The position numbers were made by a program, and so were the translations under genes. Shown here in pieces: positions 1 through 6,071 of a DNA stretch of 6,071 bases (within the stretch, counting starts at the first letter, position 1; every line of letters begins with the position of its first letter). Source of the stretch: an uncultured Marinicella sp. (GTDB lineage Bacteria; Pseudomonadota; Gammaproteobacteria; Xanthomonadales; Marinicellaceae); the NCBI GenBank assembly GCA_938008005.1, contig CALLLZ010000141.1:1-6071 (forward strand). The letters run 5' to 3'. Below the pieces are notes generated by a model, which saw nothing but the letters and a program-made list of their open reading frames with translations, was not told where the DNA came from and made no database searches.

Positions 1-140
1 CAAGCACCTTAGATGCCTGCTGTTATGCGTTTTTAGCACAGTTTATTTTAGCCGATATAAACAACCCATATAATAAAATAGCCGATGGCTTTCCAAATTT
101 AGTCAGTTTTTGCAAGCGGATCAACAACCAGTTTTATTGA
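1..140 (+). CDS. C-terminal end of a glutathione S-transferase-like protein (5' partial)
   Basis: Read from base 3, this frame is open for 45 codons and ends at TGA (138-140); the gene begins left of the window. The peptide starts with S-T-L-D, which fits the S/T-x-x-D N-capping box of the conserved GST C-terminal-domain helix. A hydrophobic helix follows (YAFLAQFILAD), and then F-P-N-L-V-S-F-C-K-R, the late 'hP-N-L-v-a-y-C-e-R' segment common in bacterial GST and metaxin-like proteins. The family usually ends a few residues later, as here. GST-family proteins are cytosolic and use or bind glutathione, but the glutathione-binding N-terminal domain is outside the window, so activity cannot be judged. 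The gene is convergent with the M16 peptidase and shares the hairpin terminator 30 bases downstream. Coding status is fairly sure; the family assignment rests on a short tail only. Confidence 0.62.
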   Translation, partial: STLDACCYAFLAQFILADINNPYNKIADGFPNLVSFCKRINNQFY

Positions 141-169
141 CACTATTAGAGATTCGTATAAGGAAAGCG

Positions 170-205
170 AAAAGCCAGACATTTAAAAAAAAACGTCTGG
201 CTTTT
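170..205. terminator. Bidirectional rho-independent terminator between convergent genes
   Basis: A perfect 11-bp inverted repeat pairs AAAAGCCAGAC (170-180) with GTCTGGCTTTT (195-205) around a 14-base A-rich loop. Seven of the pairs form a GC-rich core (174-180 with 195-201). On the + strand the stem is followed by a T run (202-206). On the - strand it is followed by TTTT (complement of 170-173). It lies 30 bases after the GST-like stop and about 22 bases beyond the M16 peptidase stop, so it can end transcription from both sides. The rest of 141-227 shows nothing else. Confidence 0.85.
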
Positions 206-227
206 TCTGTAACAACAGGTTTAATAT

Positions 228-3101
228 TTACTGAAAAACGTCAACAATATCAATCACATCAACATCTGCTGCTTTCAAGTTCAATTGATAATCTTGAATC
301 ACCTTATCTTCAGCCAGCAGACTTGCTGGCTTTACGGAGTTGTAGGTCATTGATGATGTGGTTTCATTAACCAAACGTTCTTTCATGTCTGCACCATCAT
401 TGGTAATGAATACAAATTTTATATCATCAGTTTGTAAGTGTTTTTTAATCACCGAATTGACTTTTTCAACCGTCAATTGATTCAAACCATTTTTCACCAA
501 GTCAACAAATCCTTCAGTGTCATAAAAGTCACTGTCCATTTTATAACCCAGCACACGGTTTTGACCTTTAAGTAACAAACCTGCATATTTGCTTAAGAAA
601 GCCTTGCTAGCGGCAAACTGTTCATCTGTTAAACCATTCTTAATCAGCTTTTCTAATTCATACATGGCAGTCCTAGTAGCGAAATGCGCATCGCTGTTAG
701 TACGCAATGGCCTTAACCACACTTGAAAAATTTGCTCCGATCGCCCCAAGTTAACAGCCGGCTGAGTTCTGAACATACCTGATGGAAAGTATTCAATATA
801 GGCATAGTCACCATAGTTCATACCACGCGCTTCACGGATACGTTGATAAAGGAATGAGTTGGAATTTCTATGCTCGCCCAAAAATGAACGCACCAACCAC
901 AAGGCCACCCAATCAGGGTGCGTACGGTTTACCTCAATAGGAAAGCCGAATGAGACAGCAGTTGGCATGGTTTGTTTCTCAACAACAGTCACATGACGCC
1001 CAGAAAAAACAGGCGCTGAATCAATAGCTACCTTATCTGTACCCAATGCATTCAATTCATTGGTGATGCGATCCAACATCTTTTGTTTTTGTTCTGGTGC
1101 TAAATTACCAGTGATACCTACATTCAAATTAGCCTGGGTCAATTGATTATAATAAAAAGCTTTAACGTCCTCCAATGTCATGTTTTCTAAATCTGTTACA
1201 AAACCTAAATTCAATGACTCATACGGATGACCTGAATACAGTTGTTGGTATAGAATCTCTTTACCCAACTCTTCGTCGTTGTTTTGTTTCAAATCAGTTT
1301 GAATGCTGTTAATTTGTTGGGTTTTCAAACGTTTAAAATCATCTTCACGAAAACCTGGATTAAGTAAACTTTCTAACACCAAATCCAACCATTGATCAGC
1401 TTTTTCACGGTGCACACGACCTGACATTGAGATCATTTCTTTATCCACGCTAGAATCGAAATAAGCGGCCATCGGCAACATGGCTTTTTGAATATCCTTG
1501 ATCGATTTACTGGCAGAACCTCCGCCGGTTAACATAGAAGCAGTCAAAGCCGCCAAACCTTTCTTACCAGCTGGATCTTGTGCTGCGCCAGTGTTAAATA
1601 AAAAGTTAACATCGACAATATCACTTGAATTGCTCATATCAGTGACTTGGTATTTTGCCATTTTGGGTTGATTGGCTGCTTCAACTTTCTGAGCCAAACT
1701 GAAATCATTGTTAATGCGGTCAATAGAACTGGCCTGGGCTAAAGTCACCATAATACGACCATCATCAACTAAATACTTGTTAGCAGCCCATTTAACATCT
1801 GCAGCTGTTATGGCATCTAACTGAGCATATTGTTGATTGACAAACTCAGGATCTCGATTATATTGCACCACTGAAGCCAACATATCACCAATGGCCTCAG
1901 AATTATCCAGTGAATTAGCAAAGTCATAGCGTGCAGCTGATTTAATGTCGTCCAATTTATTTTCATCAGCCAAACTTGTTCGAGCTTTGACGATGGTATC
2001 CAGTATCGCCTGTTGAACTTCGATGTAATTTTCTTGAGCAGTCAAACGAGCTAAGATATAAATTAAACCCGGATCTTTGCTGTCTGGTGAATAGAAATAT
2101 AAAGCATCAGCTAATTGTCTGGATACGATCAAATCTTGATAAACATCCGAGTTTTCTCCAAAGTAAACTTCTCCCAGCATATCTATGGCAGATTTATCCT
2201 TTACATTGGGGTCAACGGCTGTTCCCCGGAATACAAAACCCAACATTGGCAGTGTTTCTGACTCCCACTCAATATGATGTGCTTGAGTGCCTTTGGCTGC
2301 AGGTTCTATCGGAATATCAACGTGATAGTCTCCACGTTGCCATTGACCAAAATACTTCTCAACCAAAGTATGTGTGTGTTCAATATCAACATCACCTACC
2401 ACAATTACGGCTACTTTTTCTGGACGATACCATCGATCAAAAAATTCATAAGAATATTCCAATTGATTTGGCATATCTTCAATATCTTCTAAAAAGCCCA
2501 TGGTTGTATGGCGATAAGTGTGTTCCTTATACGCATTTTTCCTGACCGTCTCAAACAGCTTGCTGAATGGGCTGGCGCTATTTTTTAAGTATTCACCCTT
2601 AACAGCCAAGGCCTCGGTTTTAAACTGTGCTTCAGAATATTTAAGATTTTGAAAACGATCCGCTTCCAACATCAGCATGCGCTCTAAATCCTCATTAATA
2701 AAAGTCACATGGTAATTGGTGTAGTCATCCGTGGTATAAGCATTTTGGTCAGCACCCACTTCTTTAAGCATGGCGCCATATTGTTCTTGATCAAAATTTT
2801 CAGTCCCACGAAACATCATGTGTTCAAAAAAATGAGCAAAACCCGACTTACCTGGCTCCACTTCATTTCTTGAACCCGTTTGAACCGGAATCTGTAAAGA
2901 GACCACACCTGGGTAATCAGTCTTAACCACAATAACTTTCAAGCCATTATCTAATTCACGCATGTCATAGGCTTGAGTAAATACCCGCGAATCACTGGCA
3001 CTCTTTTCCGCACGCATTTCTGAGCCAGTTTGTTTCAACTGTTTGGGTGGCGTACAAGCCATCAATGCTAGGAATAAAATCAGAGAAAAATATGTTTTCA
3101 T
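228..3101 (-). CDS. M16 (pitrilysin/insulinase) family zinc metallopeptidase, predicted lipoprotein
   Basis: This 957-residue protein is complete. Residues 1-15 form a lipoprotein signal peptide ending in the lipobox L13-M14-A15-C16, so the mature enzyme is probably anchored in the periplasm. The lysine and glutamine after the cysteine give no inner-membrane (Asp+2) retention signal. The N-terminal M16 half (about 47-460) has the inverted zinc motif H90-F-F-E93-H94 and the expected third ligand E170, 76 residues on, so it should be catalytic. The second half (about 494-900) lacks HxxEH but has the R759-G-M-N-Y763 motif typical of the non-catalytic M16 partner. Active and inactive halves are thus fused in one chain. 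The tail (about 917-957, including EDKVIQDY) resembles the usual end of this group. The ATG is well chosen: GAGGT (complement of 3107-3111) lies 5 bases upstream. The stop is TAA, followed by the shared terminator. The expected role is degradation of peptides or misfolded fragments in the cell envelope; the natural substrate is unknown. Confidence 0.95.
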   Translation of the reverse strand: MKTYFSLILFLALMACTPPKQLKQTGSEMRAEKSASDSRVFTQAYDMRELDNGLKVIVVKTDYPGVVSLQIPVQTGSRNEVEPGKSGFAHFFEHMMFRGTENFDQEQYGAMLKEVGADQNAYTTDDYTNYHVTFINEDLERMLMLEADRFQNLKYSEAQFKTEALAVKGEYLKNSASPFSKLFETVRKNAYKEHTYRHTTMGFLEDIEDMPNQLEYSYEFFDRWYRPEKVAVIVVGDVDIEHTHTLVEKYFGQWQRGDYHVDIPIEPAAKGTQAHHIEWESETLPMLGFVFRGTAVDPNVKDKSAIDMLGEVYFGENSDVYQDLIVSRQLADALYFYSPDSKDPGLIYILARLTAQENYIEVQQAILDTIVKARTSLADENKLDDIKSAARYDFANSLDNSEAIGDMLASVVQYNRDPEFVNQQYAQLDAITAADVKWAANKYLVDDGRIMVTLAQASSIDRINNDFSLAQKVEAANQPKMAKYQVTDMSNSSDIVDVNFLFNTGAAQDPAGKKGLAALTASMLTGGGSASKSIKDIQKAMLPMAAYFDSSVDKEMISMSGRVHREKADQWLDLVLESLLNPGFREDDFKRLKTQQINSIQTDLKQNNDEELGKEILYQQLYSGHPYESLNLGFVTDLENMTLEDVKAFYYNQLTQANLNVGITGNLAPEQKQKMLDRITNELNALGTDKVAIDSAPVFSGRHVTVVEKQTMPTAVSFGFPIEVNRTHPDWVALWLVRSFLGEHRNSNSFLYQRIREARGMNYGDYAYIEYFPSGMFRTQPAVNLGRSEQIFQVWLRPLRTNSDAHFATRTAMYELEKLIKNGLTDEQFAASKAFLSKYAGLLLKGQNRVLGYKMDSDFYDTEGFVDLVKNGLNQLTVEKVNSVIKKHLQTDDIKFVFITNDGADMKERLVNETTSSMTYNSVKPASLLAEDKVIQDYQLNLKAADVDVIDIVDVFQ

Positions 3102-3106
3102 TAACT

Positions 3107-3111
3107 ACCTC
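3107..3111 (-). promoter_or_regulatory. Shine-Dalgarno site of the M16 peptidase
   Basis: The - strand reads GAGGT, then AGTTA, then ATG. This is a strong ribosome binding site and fixes the start at 3101. It is the only convincing Shine-Dalgarno site in the window; none of the + strand starts has one. Confidence 0.75.
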
Positions 3112-3131
3112 AATTTTTGTAATGGACTAAT

Positions 3132-3156
3132 TAATAATAGCCTAAAGTAATAATAG
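3132..3156. repeat. Two copies of TAATAATAG in the divergent intergenic region
   Basis: The 9-base word TAATAATAG occurs at 3132-3140 and 3148-3156, 16 bases apart. On the - strand both copies read CTATTATTA and contain possible -10 boxes for the M16 gene. Twenty bases on, TTAACGC also occurs twice (3163-3169 and 3176-3182). The copies could be promoter duplication, weak operator half-sites or chance in AT-rich DNA. Nothing else supportable was seen in the remaining divergent gap. Confidence 0.35.
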
Positions 3157-3179
3157 ACTACGTTAACGCTGAATTTTAA
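3150..3179 (-). promoter_or_regulatory. Candidate promoter for the M16 peptidase
   Basis: On the - strand, TTAAAA (complement of 3174-3179; 4 of 6 to the sigma-70 -35 consensus) is followed after 18 bases by TATTAT (complement of 3150-3155; 5 of 6 to the -10 consensus). Transcription would start near 3143, leaving a leader of about 40 bases that includes the ribosome binding site. The region is AT-rich, and a second TATTAT lies at 3134-3139, so the assignment is tentative. Confidence 0.3.
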
Positions 3180-3274
3180 CGCAATTATCAAGTCATAAAC
3201 GCAACATGAATACAAAAGTTACAAGTTTCAATTAAATATCAAGCAGATTAATGCCCTCCCCCAACTTATGCCAC

Positions 3275-3303
3275 TTGTAAAAATAAATAATTCGTTTTTA
3301 AAT
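3275..3303 (+). promoter_or_regulatory. Candidate promoter for the ABC exporter operon
   Basis: TTGTAA (3275-3280) and TTAAAT (3298-3303) are separated by 17 bases, and each matches the sigma-70 consensus at 4 of 6 positions. The predicted start of transcription is near 3310. That would give a leader of about 18 bases before the ATG at 3328 and would make the TTG at 3310 essentially leaderless. The call is weak because the region is AT-rich. Confidence 0.3.
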
Positions 3304-3327
3304 TAGAAATTGTTAACCCCAAAACAA

Positions 3328-4536
3328 ATGATCAACACAGCTATGCAAAATACCCGTTTCTTAGAATTAAGAACCCAATGGTTTAAATTGAAAGCCAAAG
3401 AATTTATAAAGCGTTATGCTGCCGGTTTGCTGCTTATCGCTATACTGCTTCCTGCAGTAGCTGTCGGCGATAATTTGAAGGTATTTTTATTGGCATTAAC
3501 TCAACCATTTTTAATAGTTAGTTCGCCTACTGGCTCTTTTTTACCGAAACTTGTTTGGAGCATCACCCTATATTTAACTTTTCTGGTTTGGGTCACCGCG
3601 CAGAAAAAAGCAATTGATGGTGGCGAATTTGCACATTACCTGCGCAGCTTACCGATCAGTTTCGGAACACAAATTCGCACCAATGTGCTTATGATTCTGC
3701 TTGCCAATCATTTTTTATGGATATTTATGCTGTTCGGACTTTACCATTTGGTATTTACTGAAGCAGCTTACACTGTACATATTATTCGTTATGCATTATT
3801 GATAGTATTATTAATCTCTGCCCAATACGTGGTTGTTTTTTCACAACTAAACAACCCATTTAAAAAACAGGGATTCCTATATTTTTTAATGCTTTTACTG
3901 ATAGTACCTTTGTCGACAAACCCAGAATGGATACGGGTGGTTATACTCTTTTTAATTTCAGTCTATGTATGTATTGTTATGATCAATAACAGTGACAGCA
4001 GAAAATCCAATAAAAAATACGCACTCAAAATACCAGTCAAACAGAATCTATATCTACAAATGCTGTTCAAGTCATCTTTACCCAGCACCTGTTTTAGAAC
4101 CCTATGGATGATTTCAATAATCATTGGGTTTACCTTGATAGCAGATCATTTTAAAAGTATTAACAATGGCCAGCTCGAACCATATTTCTTTGTATTGACT
4201 GCCCTTTTGGCATTTTTTATCAGTGGTTTTTATTTATTATTTAGAGACCAAAGATTGGTTATTAAAAATCTTTTGCTCACATTACCGGTTCCTCATTTTT
4301 TTTGGGTTAAACGTGACTTAATGGCCGTGATATTGATTTCAATATTTTTACATACGCCACTTTACTTCTGGCAACTCAATCAATTTAATCACCTCACAAT
4401 CATAAAAGCTTGGGTATTCCATCTGTTTTTATTGTTGGTGAGTTATCCGATTCGCATCCATGCAAAAGAACCCACATTCTCAACTTTTATCACCCTATTG
4501 ATTATCAGCATTATTTATATTTACAACTTCACATGA
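3328..4536 (+). CDS. Polytopic membrane protein, likely permease of an ABC exporter
   Basis: This protein of about 402 residues has roughly 12 hydrophobic stretches (near 31-47, 50-66, 74-91, 118-142, 151-172, 181-195, 201-218, 258-272, 284-305, 331-346, 359-374 and 384-400). It starts with a basic, probably cytoplasmic segment. I do not recognise a named family. The permease call rests on the next gene, an ABC ATPase whose ATG overlaps this stop (ATGA at 4533-4536). It also rests on two loops, SLPIS (about 107-111) and TLPVP (about 318-322), each followed nine residues after the Leu by a basic residue and then a membrane segment. This resembles the coupling loop of ABC-2 type permeases and suggests two related halves. 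No extracellular domain or catalytic motif is visible, so the substrate is unknown. Start choice: an in-frame TAG at 3304-3306 limits the frame, and candidates are TTG 3310, ATG 3328 and ATG 3343. None has a Shine-Dalgarno site. ATG 3328 is preferred as the first ATG. Confidence 0.8.
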   Translation: MINTAMQNTRFLELRTQWFKLKAKEFIKRYAAGLLLIAILLPAVAVGDNLKVFLLALTQPFLIVSSPTGSFLPKLVWSITLYLTFLVWVTAQKKAIDGGEFAHYLRSLPISFGTQIRTNVLMILLANHFLWIFMLFGLYHLVFTEAAYTVHIIRYALLIVLLISAQYVVVFSQLNNPFKKQGFLYFLMLLLIVPLSTNPEWIRVVILFLISVYVCIVMINNSDSRKSNKKYALKIPVKQNLYLQMLFKSSLPSTCFRTLWMISIIIGFTLIADHFKSINNGQLEPYFFVLTALLAFFISGFYLLFRDQRLVIKNLLLTLPVPHFFWVKRDLMAVILISIFLHTPLYFWQLNQFNHLTIIKAWVFHLFLLLVSYPIRIHAKEPTFSTFITLLIISIIYIYNFT

Positions 4537-5147
4537 ACTTACTATCAGTCAAAAACTTAACTGTGCAATATGACAACCATGTTGTACTCAACAACTTTAC
4601 AGCTGAATTCGGTCACGGTCTACACTGGATAAAAGGCCATAATGGCTCAGGCAAAAGCACCTTGTTAAAAGCCTTGTGTGGCATCAACCCAGTTCCCGCA
4701 GGTGTTGTAAAAGTGATGAATCACGATTTAACCAACGATGCGCAAGCTGCAAAATCGAAACTGTGCTTGGTCCCTGACAAACCGGATGTTTACCCATTCA
4801 TGACTGGCGAACAATACCTTTCTTTCATTGCAAAAATAAAGAATGTAGAACTGACTGATGAACTGGATCGTTGGTTAGAGACTGTCAAGTTGTCTCAATT
4901 CAAAAATAAAGAATTTTCAGAAATGTCTTTTGGCACCAGACGAAAATTCACTCTGTGCAATGTGTTAATTGGTGACCCATGTATTATATTACTCGATGAG
5001 CCTTTTAATGGCTTGGATAAAGATTCAACCCATGCGTTTTACCAATGGCTAACTTCAGCAAAACTGAGTAAATGTATCTTGATCGTAAACCACGAAGCGC
5101 ATTTTATTCAAGACATCACCGATAGCATCACCGATATGGGAGCATAA
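4533..5147 (+). CDS. ABC transporter ATP-binding protein
   Basis: This compact 204-residue nucleotide-binding domain has every core motif: Walker A G35-H-N-G-S-G-K-S-T43, signature M131-S-F-G-T-R-R137 (in the LSGGQ position), Walker B I151-I-L-L-D-E156, D-loop N159-G-L-D162 and H-loop H187. The Q-loop position carries Asp82 (L-V-P-D-K-P) instead of Gln. The form is that of exporter ATPases paired with ABC-2 type permeases, of about CcmA size; the neighbouring permease does not look like CcmB. It should hydrolyse ATP at the inner face of the cytoplasmic membrane to drive the upstream permease. The frame is open back to 4410, but the ATG at 4533 is the right start: it gives the usual beta-strand start (LLSVKNLTVQYD), and the upstream 41 codons lie inside the permease. 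The ATGA overlap and lack of a Shine-Dalgarno site point to translational coupling. Confidence 0.93.
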   Translation: MNLLSVKNLTVQYDNHVVLNNFTAEFGHGLHWIKGHNGSGKSTLLKALCGINPVPAGVVKVMNHDLTNDAQAAKSKLCLVPDKPDVYPFMTGEQYLSFIAKIKNVELTDELDRWLETVKLSQFKNKEFSEMSFGTRRKFTLCNVLIGDPCIILLDEPFNGLDKDSTHAFYQWLTSAKLSKCILIVNHEAHFIQDITDSITDMGA

Positions 5148-5179
5148 AGACATCTAGACTAAAGTATACAAGTTACACA

Positions 5180-5206
5180 TTGCAAACAAAACATATCGGT
5201 TATAAT
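5180..5206 (+). promoter_or_regulatory. Likely sigma-70 promoter of the dehydrogenase gene
   Basis: A perfect TATAAT lies at 5201-5206. The best -35 is TTGCAA (5180-5185, 4 of 6), with a short 15-base spacer; CATTGC (5178-5183) would give 17 bases but fits poorly. Transcription would start near 5213, leaving a leader of about 19 bases without a Shine-Dalgarno site before the ATG at 5232. The gap 5148-5231 shows no hairpin terminator after the ATPase, so some read-through from the exporter operon is possible. Confidence 0.5.
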
Positions 5207-5231
5207 ACAGCTTTAACATACAACTACTTAC

Positions 5232-6071
5232 ATGAGCGAAATCAAACTCAGCAAAGTCATTGTTTATGGGTTGGGTGCCATGGGACGTCCAATGGCACGA
5301 AACCTCAAAGATAACGGCTTATTAATCGGCGTTAAAAATCGCACCGAAGGCAAGGCATTGGCCATCAGCAATGAATTGGACTTAAATGAATTTGAGGATG
5401 ATGAAGACATGTTCTCACAAGCTGACTGTGTATTGACTTGCGTAGCAGCAGATGACGACCTTAAGGCTGTCGTGAGCAACTTCATTGGTTATTTACAACC
5501 TGGATCTGTAGTGATTGATTGTTCAACTGTCAGTCCAAACACAGCCAGAATCATAGCTGATGATTTGGCCTCCAAAGGGATCAGTTTTATGGATGCACCT
5601 GTTTCAGGTGGTGTTGAAGGGGCCAATAAAGGCTCATTATCTATTATGGTAGGCGCCGACCGAGAACAGTATAAACGAGCATCCGAAGTCTTTGCTGCCA
5701 TTGGCAGTCAAATCACACACATGGGCCGAGTGGGACAAGGTCAAGCCACCAAAGCCGTTAATCAAGTGATGGTAGCTGGTGTTGCTCAAGCAGTTTGTTA
5801 AGCATTGGCCTTGGCAGAAAATTGTAATTTAGATATGAAAAAAACCATTGAAGTGCTCAGTGCTGGTGCAGCAGGTAATTGGTTTTTAGATAATCGTGGG
5901 CAAACCATGGTCAATGACGAATTCAAGTTAGGCTTTAAACTCAATTTACTTCACAAAGACTTGAAAATCTGTCAATCAACTGTCGCTGAAATGGGCTCTA
6001 ATTTACATTTGATAGACAGCAGCATCGAAGATTATGCACGTTTGATGGAAATGCAACATGGCGAAGAAGAC
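5232..6071 (+). pseudogene. 3-hydroxyisobutyrate dehydrogenase-like oxidoreductase broken by an in-frame TAA (3' partial)
   Basis: This is a member of the beta-hydroxyacid dehydrogenase family (3-hydroxyisobutyrate dehydrogenase, tartronate semialdehyde reductase), cytosolic NAD(P)-dependent enzymes. Codons 1-189 hold the Rossmann fold with G13-L-G-A-M-G18, the substrate-binding D121-A-P-V-S-G-G127, and the catalytic Lys174 with Asn177 in GQGQATKAVNQ. Codon 190 is TAA (5799-5801). The same frame then continues without a stop for 90 codons to the window edge and clearly encodes the helical C-terminal domain: ALALAE, GAAGNWFLDNRG (about 212-223), the H241-K-D-L244 motif and a tail ending HGEED. 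With about 280 codons seen and a family length near 290, only the last few codons lie outside the window. Family members such as E. coli GarR have Glu at the stop position, so one G-to-T change (GAA to TAA) explains it. The truncated product would lack the dimerisation domain and should be inactive. The exact substrate cannot be assigned. Confidence 0.85.
5799..5801 (+). other. Premature TAA inside the dehydrogenase frame
   Basis: The reading is A-V-C-stop-A-L-A-L-A-E where relatives read A-V/M-x-E-A-L-x-L-A. The frame is identical before and after, so this is a nonsense change and not an indel. TAA also ends the M16 and ABC ATPase genes in this window, so a changed genetic code is unlikely. 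The next in-frame ATG (5835) has no ribosome binding site and lies within the C-terminal domain. Confidence 0.85.

Noticed and set aside
110..370. An 86-codon + strand open frame
   Set aside because: It runs through the hairpin terminator and into the antisense of the M16 gene, has no ribosome binding site and shows no family-like sequence.
2087..2545. A 152-codon + strand open frame
   Set aside because: It lies wholly antisense to the well-supported M16 catalytic half, and its composition looks like a reverse-strand shadow.
3250..3261. C-rich run in the divergent intergenic region
   Set aside because: It is a short isolated tract with no repeat structure and no second G run for a quadruplex.
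4410..4532. An upstream ATG giving the ABC ATPase a 41-residue N-terminal extension
   Set aside because: The extension is the permease gene read in another frame, and family members start at the LLSVKNLTV strand. The ATGA overlap at 4533 fits the true start.
5148..5200. Possible terminator after the ABC ATPase around the TCTAGA palindrome
   Set aside because: The complementary arms are too short and no T run follows.
5264..5701. Two short - strand open frames inside the dehydrogenase (about 70 codons each)
   Set aside because: Both lie antisense to strongly conserved dehydrogenase motifs and have no ribosome binding sites or recognisable content.
5799..5801. UAA reassigned to glutamate or another recoding event
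   Set aside because: TAA is the natural stop of the M16 and ATPase genes here, no recoding structure is visible, and a single substitution explains the codon.

Overview
The window looks like ordinary chromosome from a moderately AT-rich Gram-negative bacterium, most likely a gammaproteobacterium. The support is a lipoprotein-type M16 metallopeptidase, a glutathione S-transferase (GST)-like tail and a beta-hydroxyacid dehydrogenase of proteobacterial type. No species can be named from the sequence alone. There are no RNA genes, insertion sequences, CRISPR arrays, integration sites or origins that I can support.

Layout: (1) 1-140, + strand: the last 45 codons of a gene entering from the left, probably a GST-family protein. 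(2) 141-227: a short convergent gap holding a strong bidirectional hairpin terminator. (3) 228-3101, - strand: a complete 957-residue zinc peptidase of family M16. It is predicted to be a periplasmic lipoprotein with a catalytic N-terminal half and a degenerate C-terminal half. (4) 3102-3327: a divergent intergenic region with weak candidate promoters for both directions and short direct repeats. (5) 3328-5147, + strand: a two-gene ABC exporter operon, a polytopic membrane protein followed by a compact ATPase that overlaps it by ATGA. The substrate cannot be read from the sequence. (6) 5148-5231: a short gap with a perfect TATAAT box. (7) 5232 to the right edge, + strand: a 3-hydroxyisobutyrate dehydrogenase-like gene whose frame is broken by one TAA at codon 190. 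The correct frame continues for 90 more recognisable codons to the end of the window.

The genes do not form one pathway. The only clear functional unit is the permease/ATPase pair. The most notable anomaly is the in-frame stop in the dehydrogenase, which is either a recent nonsense mutation or a single-base sequence error. The least characterised element is the ABC permease. I found no convincing sign of a wholly new system. The permease pair is the best candidate for something undescribed.
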